Source: Adineta steineri (Eukaryota; Rotifera; Eurotatoria; Adinetida; Adinetidae). From it: a DNA stretch of 64,000 bases. How positions within the stretch are numbered: the stretch's first letter is position 1; every line of letters starts with the position of its first letter. This document shows, piece after piece, positions 41,466-56,014 of this stretch. The DNA lies in assembly GCA_905250115.1 (NCBI GenBank), contig CAJNOI010000029.1, forward strand, positions 124,001 through 188,000. Direction: 5' to 3'. The notes under the pieces are model-generated. The model searched no databases and was not told the DNA's origin. It was given only the letters and a program-made list of their open reading frames with translations. Made by a program: the position numbers and the translations under genes.

Positions 41466-44400
41466 AATTGATATTAATAGGAGAAAAAGATAAGAACTAG
41501 TAAATATGTAAATATCAGAATGAATATAATATAACAATCTTTAATAAAAAATTATTTCTCATATAGAGATGCGCGTAAAAGTAATCTGTCTATGACACAC
41601 GCTCATACCGCAGGTGTTAAAAGAGAAAAAAAATCGAATAGATTGTGTAGATTTTCTTAATGACGTCGTTACTATTATTTTTCTGTTTAATATGAGAAAA
41701 AAAAGATGTTCTCATGTCAACTACAAATAAAATAATCAATTTTCGTGCTAAATTCACATAGAAAATGCATAAGTCAATATTTAGTTAATTTCTTTTTTTT
41801 TCTTCTTAGAATTGTGTTAATCTCAAGAGGTAAAATGCTGTGACTTTAACGTAGAATGACTTTACTAATTAACAGTAGATTGAAATAGTAAATAGAAAAA
41901 TCTATAAATATCCATAGAACGTTAGATTTATTAACTAATTCAAACCTGTTGCTTTTATTTCATCAATCTTATTAAAAATTATAGTTGCTTTTGAAAGAAA
42001 AAGGTCATTAGGTTTAACTCATTTTAAAAATTATCTCAACACATATCAAATGCATGTTTTTGTAGAATGATAATTCTACCATTTGTTTTTTATCATTAAA
42101 AGATCAATAATCATATAACGTTCCTAACTATATGAGGAAATAGTGGGTGATACGGAAATGCTACATAGTTTTTAAAAATTTCATGCTAGACATTATGATT
42201 TTCTTTTTTCTTGTTTGTACCTATATCCTCAAGCATGAATTTAAAAAATTACGATACATATATCTCAACGTTTTTAATTCGTTTAGCTTTATCTAAAATG
42301 TATTTCATAGATTCTTAATGCAATGGGTCCTTATTTACACACTAATCACTTGTATTTATTGTTATCCCATTATTTTATTTCGAATATTATTTATTATATG
42401 AAAAACAAAATGAGATTGAATAATTGATTAAATATAGTCTATGTTTTGTATTATTTATAATAAATTATTGACATAAAACATCAAATATTAGGTTCTTATT
42501 CTACAGAATGATGTTTCATCAAATCAAATGTAAAAAAACAAATATAAATAGTTTATTTGACGAATAAATAAGATTTCTTAACAATGCTGAAACCATATGA
42601 TCGAAGTAATTGAGCAGTTAATTAATAATACAATAACAAGTCCACGTTCAATCTAATTTTTTTCTAATGTATTAATCGTTACTATTAAACATAATTTGTT
42701 GATTAATATATGGAATATTTAATACAGGCAAAATCATTTACGTCGCAACGAAAAAATCTCTCATAATTAATTAGTTTCAGTTACTTTGTAACCGTTGACC
42801 CTTATTATATTTAACTGTGTCGCGAAAGTTCTTTTTGACCGGTTCTACCAAATAATAAGTGATTGCAATATTGAAAAAGTTCATGCTGTACATTTTAATT
42901 CTTACTACTAAATAATTCGGTAATGAAAAAACATCTGATTTTGATAGACAATACAATAAAAAATAGAATACGTAATTCTATAATACGTGATGTGTTTGAT
43001 TCGATGATAGGTTTGAATAATTTTCAATTACTTCGTTTTATAGACTACCGCTAAAATTCTTTCATTCTATGCTAAATATTTTTGTATTAAGTATCTGTTA
43101 AGTAAAGTTGATAGGATTGCTACTGTAGATTTTGGTTTCGGTAAGTAATAAATTAATTATTTTCTTTAATTCATCATTTTCTTTTAGATGCAATAGACAA
43201 TTGGGAATAATTTAGATGTTATATAATCTTAAAACGTTTTGACTTTTTGAAATAGTTAAACATATAAGAAGTTCTCATATTTTCGTTCTTCTTTATAAGA
43301 TCGTGGTGGACATCCTTTATAATAAATACAGTTTTTATTTCTTATCAGAAAAAATTACTTTATTCTAATTTTTGTCGAACATATTTTTAGTCAAAACTAA
43401 TTGAGGATTTTAATGCACATTCAAGTGACAGCAAGCAAGGAAAATAATTCGTCTTAAATTTTATAAACATACTATTGGCTAAATAATGAAAAATAAGAGT
43501 ATTGCGATGTTAATAGAAAACGTTCCACGACGATGTAATACAAGCAGTATTTTTTTCTAGAAACCTTGTAAAACATCTTGATTTTGTACATGCTGTGTAT
43601 ATTCACAAGTATATCACTTAGAAACATAGCTTTATATTTTAATTAAAGTATGCTCTTGCCGAACTAAAAATCTTCGAATCAGTGAGATATGTTTTTATCA
43701 TATGTTAGTTCGTTTGATTTTAGTGTAGATGTGTATCGTGTTAGGGGTGTGGGTGTGGGTATGGGTGTGGGTGTTAGTGTTCATCGAAAGAAGAGACACC
43801 CACACCTACACTCTACCAATATCTTTCACGTTGCTGATTCGAATGTAATGTAGATAAGGATTATTCCATTAATTGATAACATATGAACAATGTTGAAATC
43901 GTCAATAAGAATGTAAATTATAACACTTGTTTGTATATAATTCATAGTAAAAATTATTATATTGTGATTTGAAACACTTTGGTAATGGAGGATAAGGAAT
44001 ATATGACTGAGCAATCATTTGATCAACAACATTTATTTGTTGTTGATTATCAGAATGTATCTGATATTTAAAATCACATGTATAAGATAAATCATCGTAC
44101 TATGCGAAGAATGGCTGTGATTGAAATAGTATTGTATTTGCTAAAAGAATACTCAATAGAAAAAAAAACTATTAAAATTATTATATCGACCAATTAATAC
44201 AATCGCAGGATCAAAATCAATAACATCGTTATGTTTTTGATCAAGTTCTACACATTCTATTTTTGTTTTTTTTTATACATGTATCACTCTTGATTAGTAA
44301 CAAATCTAGTAAATTAATTTCAGATTTTGAGACAGTTTGAATGATTATAAACATTACTATTCAATGTTCAGATTTATAAGTAAGTAATTCTATTGATTAT

Positions 44401-45975
44401 TGGTTAAGCTAAGTACTAAGCTTTCAAAAATAATCAATTATGCATATTTCATAAATCCATGAAAAATCACAATAAACTAAAAACTGAATTATTACAGTAC
44501 TATATAAATCATATTATATATACTTTCGAAATGAAATAATTACACAAAGTTTTTGTTGAGTAAGAACAAGATGAAGACGCGTTAGTTATGCATTAAAATT
44601 TAAAATGGTTTGATATTCGATGTAGTTTTTTTTAATAATCCGTCTTCAAAGGTAAAAAGAGTATTGTAGAACTTTCTATTATATAGAAATAGTGATATAT
44701 GTCAAAGTCAATTTTATTTTGTTTATATCTATTACTTTTTCTTCTCGTTAAATATCCTACTGAAAAATAGAATAATAAACAAAAGTTAATTGGTAGGCTG
44801 ATTTCTCTTATTAATTTTACTCAGAATCTTAGATACTTATGAAAACATATAAAATTGAAAGAGATAGCAACTATTATTTTCGTCGTATTTTTTTTAAAGT
44901 ATTTGAATAGTCAGAACTGATTAGACGGATAGGCGAAACTAATTTTATTTGATACAAATCTTTTTTTAAATTATTATCATACGAAAATTTTTTATTTCGG
45001 AACTTTATATAGGCTTGAAAGGGTTAGTTTTCATAAGAAAGATATGTTGAGCCCAATCTTGTTGAAGACTATATCATAAACATAAATCAGACTGTTGAGC
45101 TAGTTCTGAAATTTTCAAATTTTTTTCTTATTTAATTAGAGACATATTCGGCTTAATGTCTCTTCGCCAACTATAATAGCAGAAGATTAGTATAGAATGT
45201 ATGTAAAAAATTAATCTAATATTATTAGAACAACCAAACCATAGTTTAAACTATTCAATATAGTTACTTGGGGCTATTTTTACACATGTATAATCACATA
45301 ATAATGCTGGCGAATTTCCTATAAGTATGTGGGCGAAAAGTCGGGAATCTCAAATATTCCATAATTACTTCTTAATTGAACTATAGCTAAAGGCAAATAA
45401 AATATATAGATTCACGCTCATTTATTCCATATTTTTGTTGTATTAGAGATAACCATCGTAGACTTTCAATCTAGACAATTAATTGAAAGAAAATCTGTTA
45501 ATAAATAAAACTAATCGTTCATAAACATGTTTTTTTTATTTAACTGATTGATTGCACAATCGTTCGTTTGCTCAACAAGTGTGTTTTCTTTTTCTTAGTC
45601 AGTAGAATCTTATCCGTACACATCTAAGTCATATGAAACAACAATAAGAATACATGAAAAAGAAATGTTGTACTAATATATAAATTAGTTCAACACGGTT
45701 GATCAAGAAGCAGACATCATTAAGATAGCATAAACAAACGAACAAAAAAAGAAGAGAAAGAGAGAGTAATATAATGAAGAATTTTGCTTTTACAAATCAT
45801 CAATGAAAGACACAAAGGAAAAAAAGACTATGATAATATACGAATATTATTCACAATTTTCTTTCTAGAAACAACACAAAAAAGGAATTTTATGTGTATG
45901 TAATAAGCAAGTAGGAAAAAGAAAGAAATCTGTACATATAACACACACACACGTAGAAGAAGAAATGTTTTAATA
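41466..45975. other. 4.5-kb intergenic region without a recognised gene
   Basis: The longest spacer in the window. It contains the G-rich fold-back at 43721-43815 and a short (AC)n run at about 45941-45952. Only one ORF of any size (43826-44014, minus) is open and it resembles nothing known. It may hold regulatory sequence for the peptide gene at its left edge. Confidence 0.5.
43721..43815. repeat. G-rich fold-back with GTGTGGG units
   Basis: A left arm AGTGTAGATGTGTATC is followed by a run of GTGTGGG-like units (43745-43775). The C-rich right arm (43796-43815) pairs, when reverse-complemented, with both the left arm and the G-rich run. The unit resembles the TGTGGG telomere repeat I recall for bdelloid rotifers, but the array is short and imperfect. 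Confidence 0.55.
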
Positions 45976-47559
45976 TTAAACTTTGATTTCCTTTAATTCA
46001 CTGATTTGTTTGATTAAATAAGCTTTTTCATCATTGAACTGTTCATCATCTGTACCTATAAATACATATATATTTATTAATAATTTATATGTAAGAAAAT
46101 AAGGAAATATTTACGATCTGTATGAAAAGTATTTAGAAATTCAATTAATTTATCGCGATTACGAAGAAGAATATCCGAAATTGCTTTTGGTTTTGTTGGA
46201 TTAGCAACAAATATCTATTAAATAAATAATAATTAAAACAAAAACTAAACTTCTTATTATAATTAGTTCACCTTAAAAACATGAAATGCTTCAAATTGAA
46301 TATTTTTACTTTTTTCTTTTAATAAATTCATTTGTTGTTTTAAATTATCTGGATTTGTTATATATTTTGTCATAACTGAAAAATTATAACGATCAAGTAA
46401 TAATTCACCGAGTAACTAAAATTTACATAAATAAAATTTATTAAAGAAAATATAAAAAAATTAATCTTTACTTTTAAAGATTGTCGACGTGTAACATAAT
46501 TTTCTGAATTAAGTAAATCACGATATCTTGTAAAAAATTGATCATAATTTCTTTCTAGGAAATCTGCACATAAAGATTTATGTTTGATTAATAAATCCTA
46601 CAAGTAAAATATACTTAGAAAAATAAATACATAATATGGAAATGGTATAACATCTTTTTTAACGATTTTTCCTGAGAAAAAAAGAATCGCTTGGGGGTAC
46701 AGAATTTGCCCATGTGCGAGACCGATCAGCTGCGAGAATTTTTTATTTAATTAGCGGATTCTACACCTCTCATTATAACTAATACTGAAAACAACTAGGG
46801 AAAGAAGACGACTATTTTTATATTCTGTGTGTTATCGAAAAATCTTTACTCATTTATTTTTAATACATACTTTAAAAGTCGCAAATGCATCACTAGCAAT
46901 ATCAAATGTTGACTTTTGTACAAAATCAAAAAATTTATAAAATTCTCCTGATTTTAAAATAATTTCTGTTAATTCTTGAACACGTATACATTCACGTAAC
47001 ATCATCCCACAATTAAGTGCAATATCAGCATTCTCATATCTATATATATGAAAAAAAATAAATCAAACAGAATATTTCTTTTAAAATAAATTACCCTTCA
47101 ATTAATTTAAATAAAATTCCCGGTCTTTGAATAATATGATCAACAGCAGGATATTTAGTTCCCACTTGTCGTCGTAAAAGATTATTAAATATTGCAACGA
47201 TTTCTTTTCGATCTTCAAATGTTACACGACTTAAATTATTTATCATTAGTGTTATAAGTTCTTGAGAATAAATACCACTACATAATTGTGATACATCACT
47301 TATTGCTGGTTCACTACTACCATCACGTGGACCAAATAGACCATCTTTTAATGCAAGTAATGCTTTATGTATACTTTTTATTGCCTAAATTGAAGAGAAC
47401 AAAAAAAATACACATATTTTAATTAAAAAATTTTCTAGTTACTTCTTCATAATTTTTTCTTTCTTTATCTTGTTCATTTTCAATAATAGTAAAAAATTCT
47501 TTTAAATGTTTAACATAATCAGTCTTCGAACGAGATGTTAATAATGTACTAAATGGCAT
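45976..47559 (-). CDS. CAB39: Mo25/CAB39 scaffold protein of the LKB1-STRAD complex
   Basis: Seven coding exons run from ATG at 47559 ([13 protein letters not shown]) to TAA at 45976. Family blocks: a start rich in basic and Ser residues, [114 protein letters not shown] and a C-terminal coil. Mo25 is an armadillo-like helical scaffold that holds STRAD and LKB1 in the active state and also activates MST/GCK-family kinases. One intron (about 46600-46870) is longer than the rest and includes GC-richer sequence near 46680-46740. Confidence 0.94.
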
Positions 47560-48970
47560 TTTAGACAAAATGCCTACAGTATGAAAGTATCACCTGTATG
47601 CGTGTGTCTGTATATATTGTTTGTTTTTAAATAAGAACAAGATACGATAGAATCTAAAACAGATATTGAGAACAAGAACAAATTATTCAAAATAAGTCTT
47701 TTATCAGTGATTACGTGTTAAGAAAAAGAAAATCTACTTCCCAAAAAACAAAACAAATAAAACGCATCTTGCCCACCCACTTCATATAAAAAATAGTAGA
47801 TTGGTGATTGTCTGTTTTCCAATCCAAATGAATAAGCATCAGAGGGCACCACTAGAAATTTGAATTATACTGATAGAACATTTCAAGACTTTTTTACAGA
47901 CGATAGTTGAAAAAAACTAGCAAAAAATATTTAACATCAAATAACGGAAATTCTTAATCTAACAGTTTATTTTATTAAAGGATAACATATAAATAATCGT
48001 ATATATGATATTGAAGGTTATCCTAAAAGAAATCTTGATCTCATTTTGAAATGTCATATCATTAAATATGAAGAGTAAATACTTACTTAAGGTTGAAAAT
48101 TAGAATTAGAGTTCTTCTTTCATCCAATTTTAACTTTCTTAAATACACCGCGAAGATTTTTATTCTAATCTTTTGAATTATTCATACTAATGACTAATCT
48201 CAATAGACATGTCTTATCTTCTTCCTCATGTTACATTTTTTTTTATTTCATGCAGATAAATCGTTATATCTTGAAACTAATTCGCGATAAAACAAAAAAG
48301 GAAGAAAATAATACATCACTAACTTTCAATAACCAACATAATCTATAGATATAACGATAGGTGTATAGAGACGTAGGTTTGATTTACGATGATAGTATTC
48401 GTTTTGTTACGAATATATATAAAGTTGTTTACAACATCGTAAACTTCACTAGACGAACTTTTACGATCGTTGTAATATTTCATCTGAATTATTATTACTA
48501 TATGATATATTTAAAAAAATTGTTCTAACACATTTTTCTATGTAAATTTTGACTTAAATTTAAATTAAACTATGCCGTGATGTACAATTGTTTCATATTT
48601 AAACGCGACACAACTGTATTGTGTACGCACTTATTTGTTTATACACCACTAAAACAAGTAATAATATCTTGTCACAATACGATGTTATATATATATATCA
48701 TAAAATATCAATAGTAAAAAATTTATAGTATCTTAAATCGATGAATGGCAACATTTTTATTTCTTTTACAGTGTTCTTATATAATAAAATTTGACTAATA
48801 ACAAATAAACAAATAAATAAAAAACTAAGAAAGAATGCGATGTATTGTTCTTGTTGAAATAAATTAATAAATAATCTTTAAATTATCTCTTAAGTTATTT
48901 CAAACAAAAAATAAAAAAGAACTAAATACATTCTTTGGTTCAGTTTTATCACGGAAAAAAACACATAAAA
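47560..48970. other. Intergenic region, nothing recognised
   Basis: Spacer upstream of Mo25 and downstream of the tetraspanin. AT-rich with no supported ORF. Confidence 0.45.
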
Positions 48971-50177
48971 TTAATTAACTCGTTCGTAACGATGTTTACT
49001 CAATTGATGAGCCAAACAACAAGCAAGAATAATACCAGTCAATGGAAATAAAGCAATAGTCATAATAATACCACCGAAAACTAGATAATTACTTTTAATT
49101 GCCAAAATAACTGTTGAATAACATCCCTAAAACAAAATTATGAAGTTATTCTTTCTACTGGCTAATATTGTTCTAAGAAACTAAATAGTACTTGATATAC
49201 ATATATTACTAATAGCAAAAAGAACTACTTTCTCATGAGTTTAATTTTATACTTACATTTGTATGAATATCATTCAAAAGATTTTCTTTTTCAAGATCTG
49301 TTCTCATACATGTATGATTAGATAATTGTTTACAACATGATTGTGGCACTTGATGATGTGTACCGCCATAAGGCGTTTCAAACCAATCTGCATACGAATC
49401 AATACCACAACATTGTAACTAAGAGAAAGAAGAAATTAAGAGTTGAACAATTGCTATAATGAAATTTAATATACTCCTCGTTGAAGATGATCAATATGTG
49501 ATTTCATTGGTCTACGTGGATATTGTTGCATAACTTTTCTTACTACTGTTTTAAATGTCTGTTCGTACTAGAAAGAAAAATATCGAAAGAATTATTTTCC
49601 GATAAATTTTAATCAAACAAACTGTTCGTTTTCTCATGAATATTGTACCAGCTAATACAACTTCCGCAATTAGTACAAGTAGAATAATGACTGAATACTA
49701 AAATAAAGATTAAAATACTAATAATTCAATATATCTAAAAGAAAAAAACTTACAATATACAATAGAGTAACATGACCTTTAAATGTACACCTAAATACAA
49801 AAGGTCTATATAAAATATTTTGTTTGTTAGAAATTAAATATACCAAAATGCTGAGAAACCAACTAAAAGGATAATAACACCAAGACCAATCTATAAAATC
49901 ATACTACTATATATGTATAAAAGTATGAAATAATATACTAGAATATATGGTGATGTCGAATTCATATCTGGTGTTATATCAAGAAAATCTTGAAAATGAC
50001 TTCGTATAGCAATACCAAGTAAAATTAAAATTCCACCAGTAAACTAAATGAAAAATTAATATTAATGTATTTAAAAATTTTTGTATTATCATTTACCATA
50101 AAAATAACATTAACACAGAATAATAATGTACGAAGGAAAGCAAGACTTGCTGATGTTTGAAATCGTTGCCAATTCAT
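48971..50177 (-). CDS. Tetraspanin
   Basis: A multi-exon gene from ATG at 50177 (MNWQRFQTSASLAFLRTLL) to TAA at 48971. Four membrane spans are visible: FLRTLLFCVNVIFM with FTGGILILLGIAI, IGLGVIILLVGFSAFWC, YSVIILLVLIAEVVLA, and YLVFGGIIMTIALFPLTGIILACCLA. The large loop between spans 3 and 4 carries the CCG signature (LQCCGIDSYADW) and a later CC (QSCCKQLSNHTC), giving the family disulfide pattern. Several introns, all short. Tetraspanins organise membrane microdomains. Subfamily not assigned. Confidence 0.9.
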
Positions 50178-51504
50178 TTGAGAAATGAGTGTATAAAAAA
50201 GAAGTCAAATGTACTTCGAATCTGTATCTTTATATTTAACTGTTACTTTCGTAGCACGACAATAAACTAAATAGTCTAAATATAGAATTTCTTTCATTTC
50301 TTTCTCGTCGAATTAACATCACAGATAGAATCAGAGAGGCATAAAAACGATATCATACGATTAGTATAAATATAGTCCGTTTATAATCATCAACAATATA
50401 TAATAGGGGTGAAGAAGAGGAAAAGAAATCGATAAAATGTAAAGAAATAATGACAATATAAATTGACACAAGACGCATATTTCATATGTGATAGATTGAA
50501 TAGTTATAATTTCAACATGATTAATAGATTTTTTTTAATCTTGTATGACATATGTTATGTCATATAAAGAAATATTTTATTTTATTTCTTATGTCTTTAT
50601 TTATTATTTATACTATGTCATATAGCAAAGAAATCATTATTATCTGTTACTCTTTAAAAATTAAAATTTCATATATGTATATTGAAGCAAGAAATATGAT
50701 GTTTGATTTTAGATACTTTTATATCATCAATTTCTAGAAATTGAATGACTTCACGTTCATCATTAGATTGTATATCATCTCTTTAGAAATAACTAGATTA
50801 TATTTCTATGACTTTCCATATGTTTGTTAATTTTATATATATTAATATCAATAACAAGTTATGTTGTCTTGCCCGAATTCTATTTTTAACAACGTCGAGT
50901 GAAAATCATCTTTCAATAATAGTACTCGTTCTTAATAACATCTTAGCTCCATCATGATAGATCTATTTTTAAGTATCTATATTCTATTCCATCACGGAAT
51001 ATATAAATAACATTCTCACTTCTCGATTCATCTATATATTAAATGTGTCTAGCGACTCAAGGACGCAATATTAATAATATACATATTACAAGAATACATT
51101 TCCTGTTCATATTTATTTTTATGTTTTCATTAAGATCTAAATCTACATATATTTTTTAATAATTTATTAGGAAAAAAAACCACGACAATTAATTACAAGC
51201 ACAGAAAAAAAAGAGAGAAGAAAAAGTAAGAGAAAATCGTGTCATCTGCATATTTTACAAGAGATCAAAAACGAAAATTGAATTGTGCAAACTACCAAAA
51301 AAAAAAGAAAGAAAAAATGAGAATATTATAGGTTATCTGTGTCAATAGCCGAGAAGAAGAAGAAAAAAAAACGAATGAATCTCTACATATATGTATATAT
51401 ATATTAATGAATAATGGAGTATACAAACAAAAAAACCCTGAAGTAAAACAATAACAACATCGATGACAACATTGATATGTCATTGGAAAAGAAATATTTT
51501 AATT
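50178..51504. other. Intergenic region, nothing recognised
   Basis: Spacer between the tetraspanin start and the APP-family stop, likely containing tetraspanin promoter and APP 3' untranslated sequence. ORFs 50552-50737 and 51292-51483 are low-complexity. Confidence 0.45.
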
Positions 51505-54500
51505 TTAACATTTTGGTGATTGAGTTTCAAAAAATTTATAGGTTGGATTTTCATAACCATTCATTTGTAATGCATGTAATGCTTTTTCTTCTGGTGTACA
51601 GGAATCAACTTCTGTAAAAACATAATTTTTTTCATATTTATGTCCATATGAACGATTTCTTTTAATAAAACGAAAGATTATTAAACCAATAATGATACTC
51701 ATGATAAATAAACATCCAAATATATATGGAAGATATGTAACAAATAAATTTTTTCTAATACGTTTTATTGGAATTATTGGATGAATATCATTCTAAAGAT
51801 AAATAAATAAATAAGATAGGATAAAATTTCATAATGATTTATTTATTTTACCTCATTAATAAATGCTTGTTGATTTTGATCATCAATTTTAAGATCAAAT
51901 GTTGCTTCTGTATCATCATTAATTGTATCCCAATCACTTTCACTAGCTTCAATTTGATCATAATTAATAGGATCAGTTTCAGTCGTAGTTTTTGTACTTG
52001 TAGATGTTTTATCTTCTCCTTCATCTTCTTCATCATATTCATCATTAGTAGCATAATCATATTCATTATCATTATCATAAGAATTTGTTGTTGTTGTTGA
52101 TGATATTGAAAATGGATAGATTTTATTTTCATCACGACCGAATAGTAATAGACGATTTCTCTTTGTCGTCGTTTTTATTGTTGTTGTTGTGGCTGAAGTA
52201 GTGATTGTAGTTGTTGAAGTGGCTGCATAGGCAACTAATAATTTATCAGCTGCTTGATTAACTTCATCATATTCCGTGAAAAGAGTATCTTGAAAAACAA
52301 AATATACATATTAAGACTATTTAAAAGAGTATTTCTTTTGTTACCTATTCTTGGTTGAATTTTTAATTGAAGATTTGGATATCGTCGAAGTTGATTTAAT
52401 GCATCATTGATTCGATCAACAATTAGTCGTAATCGTTCATGTATTGATACTCGTTTACGGTCGGCTTGTTCAGGATCAACAGCACGTAAACGTTCATAAC
52501 GATTAACAAGATATATACGATCACGTAATAAGATTTGAAGATAATTATAGAGTGCTTGCTGAACATCTTCAGTCTGAAATCAGTAGTAATAGATTGTTAA
52601 GGTTAGATACCAAAAAAACAAAAAAAAATTATCTTTTCCTTTTTTTTTCCTCGCTGATTTATATGCTGATAGGAAATAAAGAAAGTGTATCTTCAAGCGC
52701 TGCAAAGAGAATGCAGCAAAAAAAGCAATTAATAAGTATCGTATTCTCAAGTATATACTCTGCATCGGACGTTCAGTTCAACAATTACGTTCTTTTCTTT
52801 CTTTCTTTCTCTTCCGTTCATTCACACTAGGTCATTTATGCACTTAATAAGTAGCTCTTTTTATTCTCAAGTACATACATACACTACCATTATTAATAAT
52901 CAATCTCTGTTTCATATACATATGTTTCTTTCTTTCATTCGCTTGTCAAATATACATACATAATTATACATAAAACAGATACAATCGACCTTCTCTGTTT
53001 CTTCTGATAGATAAGCAAACTGTTGATCAGTAGTATGTCAATAATGATGTAACTATCAACAGTTAATATTATGTTATTCATACCTTTAATGATTTTTCAT
53101 TCCATGCATTTATTAATTTTTGATTTGCTTCAATTTTAGCTGTATTAAGTGATGTATCTATATGTATTTCATGTAATTCATTAATACGTGTACGTTCTCG
53201 ATTAGCTGATTGTTTTAAAATTTCGTAAGCTTGTCGAAATTCGATATCACTCATTTCATATTGTTGTTGTGCTGCACTTGCATTACGTTTAGCTAATAAT
53301 TGAATTTCATTTTGACGTGTTTGCCAACGAATTTTTAACTAAATTAATATAGAATATAAGAATATGAACAAAAAAAATATGTATATATATTACTTGATCA
53401 ATTTGTTCTTTATATTTTTGTTTAAATGCTTCTTTATCTTTTGCAAATCGTTCATTTTCTTCCGATGATGGTGGATAATCATTTGTATCTTCATCATCTA
53501 TATATTCCCAATTAAATAATATATAAAAAGAAAAGAAATATAATTTACCTGCAAAATATGCAGAATCTGTATTCCATCGACGATAATCTTCCATCCAATT
53601 TGGTTCACCTAAATCAAAAAATTATCTCATACAAGATTACATTTTTTTTTATCAATAAGTAATATACTGCTGAGTGCTCACCAGGACAATAATGTATTGA
53701 AAAAGACTATAGAATATGATACAATAAGTAACATACTAATTACTACGAGAAAGATATCAGTTAGTCTCAATCTGCTTTTATATTTGAAACAAAATTTAGA
53801 GAATCGTTTTGTTTTTTACTTACGTGATGCAAGTGTCATAGCTATAATTCGACGATGAGATAGTTGTGGTGAATCACGAATAGGATTATCTTCTGCTAGA
53901 AGATTATCATCTTGTTCATCAAGACTTGTTTCATAATCCATATCATTTGATTTTTTTGATGGACAACAAACAAATTCAATACCACGAAATGCCGATAAAC
54001 CACACCAATCAAGTGTCATTATTGAATTATTTAAATTCATACTTTTATTTGCACATTCAATAGATGCTAATTGTTGCCATTTTTCAGCACGTAAACATTC
54101 TCCTGAACCAATAATACTATTTATTGAACAGTCAATTGTTGGTAAACTTATTTCTTCTCGTTTCGAATTCATATATAAACAACGAAATGGTTGAACAACT
54201 TCTTCTGTACCACTTCCTTGTTTACATCGATGAATATTATCACCATTTTTATCTATGGGTGAAATTAATTCACACCAATTTTCAAAACGTAATACTGTAT
54301 CTAATCGTACAATATTACCAATACGAAGCGACGGATAAGCCTAAATATGAATTATTTCTTTTTTCATAATAAAAAATTTTTTTTTCTTACTTGTTGACAA
54401 AATTCAAGAATACTTTGTTCGTTATGTACGCATGAACTAATTAAATGTTCAACCCAAACATGTTTATCAATATCATAATACAAATTAGCTTTACGACTAT

Positions 54501-54668
54501 CGCAACCTAAAACTGCTATCTGAGGATAATTATTATTCATAGATGACTTGAGTACAACGGCATTAGTCTAGGAATGAAACAAGATGATGTATTAAACTAC
54601 GTTTGAGAATAATTACATACCAAATAAATAGAAGATAAAATGACAAGAAGGTGCAGTAAAGACTGCAT
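51505..54668 (-). CDS. Amyloid precursor protein (APP/APPL) family member
   Basis: From ATG at 54668 (signal peptide MQSLLHLLVILSSIYL) to TAA at 51505, with about seven introns. E1 domain: VWVEHLISSCVHNEQSILEF, CQQAYPSLRIGNIVRL, WCELISP, and the copper-binding part ending CGLSAFRGIEFVCC. An acidic stretch follows. The helical E2 domain covers about 52340-53590 and includes VDPEQADRKR and LRLIVDRINDALNQL. A Thr/acidic linker precedes one membrane span (YIFGCLFIMSIIIGLIIF). The cytosolic tail ends with the diagnostic TPEEKALHALQ and GYENPTYKFFE, keeping the NPxY endocytosis motif and the T-P phosphosite. No Kunitz domain and no recognisable amyloid-beta sequence are present, as expected outside vertebrate APP. 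Confidence 0.93.
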
Positions 54669-55253
54669 CCTGAATACAAAACGTATCTATACTAAATAAG
54701 TTCAAGTCACGTAATAAACATTCAATATATCATTTCGGCCATTAGCCATGAACGCAACCTTCAATATGAAGGAATCTTATGAAAAAATTCAAAAGTATTA
54801 AAAATCTCAAAATCAACATAGAATATTTATTTTAAAGATTATTTAATGTAATTTAATAAAATTTCAATAGGCGACATCTATTGATATTTGTAATAGAGTT
54901 TACTAGATGGATCGATAACCAATTAGAAGAAATTCTATTTCAATCAATTAGATTGGATGTATTTTAGTTTGATGCAAGAAGAAAACAGCTAAGAGTTTTA
55001 TAAAAGATATTTTCATCCTTGAATAGATAGGAAATTATAGACAGAACAAGGCTATTAAGGCGAAGATTGCTTTATTTATTATCGAATTCCTCTTGAGACT
55101 TACTGCGTCGAATTACACCGATTCTTTTGTTAAAAACGATATTAATTCAATAGTGAAATAAGAGCTTTTGTTTCAATGTTAAAAGATAATATTTGGAATT
55201 GAACTAGATATCCTATCAATAAAAAAATGTTCTAATTCTAGATCAATTTTAAC
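54669..55253. other. Shared upstream region of divergent APP-family and NIP7 genes
   Basis: 585 bp separates the two divergent starts. It is AT-rich, with no motif I can assign. Confidence 0.4.
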
Positions 55254-56014
55254 ATGCGTCCATTAACTGATGATGAAACGAAAATTTTATTTGAAAAACT
55301 TTCAAAATAGTAAGCATTTTATTTTGTTTACATGAGACTAATAATAAATTGTTTTTTTAGTATTGGTGATAATATTCGCATGTTACTTGAACGTCCTGAT
55401 GGACTTTATACATTTCGATTACACCGTGAACGTGTTTACTATTGCAGGTTTGTTATAAATATAAAATTTCTTTTTTTTATTAATTTTTTTGTTCTCTTTA
55501 GTGAAGCGATTATAAAATTTGCAAGTAATTTTCCTCGAAAAGAATTACTTAGTTTTGGTACATGTTTTGGTCGTTTTACCAAAACACGTAAATTTCGTTT
55601 ACATATAACAGCTCTTGATTTTATTGCTCCATATGCAAAAGTAAAGAAAATCTAGATTTCATTTTTATAAATTATTTTATTTTATTTTATTTTATTAGTT
55701 CAAAGTTTGGCTTAAACCAAATGCTGAACAACAATTTCTTTATGGACATAATGTTGTTAAATCAGGTCTTGGACGTATAACAGAAAATACACCAAAATAT
55801 AATGGTGTCATTGTGTATACAATGAATGATGTACCATTAGTAAGAAAGATTATTTATTTAGAATAATTTATTAATATTATTATATTTTGTATAGGGATTT
55901 GGTGTAGCAGCAAAATCAACAATTGAATGTCGAGCAACTGATCCAATGTCATTAGTTGTTTTTCATCAAGCAGATGTTGGTGAATTCCTTCGAAATGAAG
56001 ATGCATTAACATAA
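55254..56014 (+). CDS. NIP7: 60S ribosome biogenesis factor NIP7
   Basis: Exons 55254-55309, 55361-55447, 55502-55640, 55699-55839 and 55895-56014 give 180 residues, the same length as human NIP7. Blocks: [78 protein letters not shown], and the PUA domain with [23 protein letters not shown] and [16 protein letters not shown]7 binds pre-rRNA in the nucleolus during 27S processing. Introns are 51 to 58 nt. Confidence 0.97.

Noticed and set aside
46660-46760. GC-richer block in a Mo25 intron, considered as a transposon
   Set aside because: No convincing terminal repeats or duplication found.
51834-52135. Ile- and Met-rich ORFs on both strands
   Set aside because: Shadows of the acidic and Thr-rich linker of the APP-family gene.
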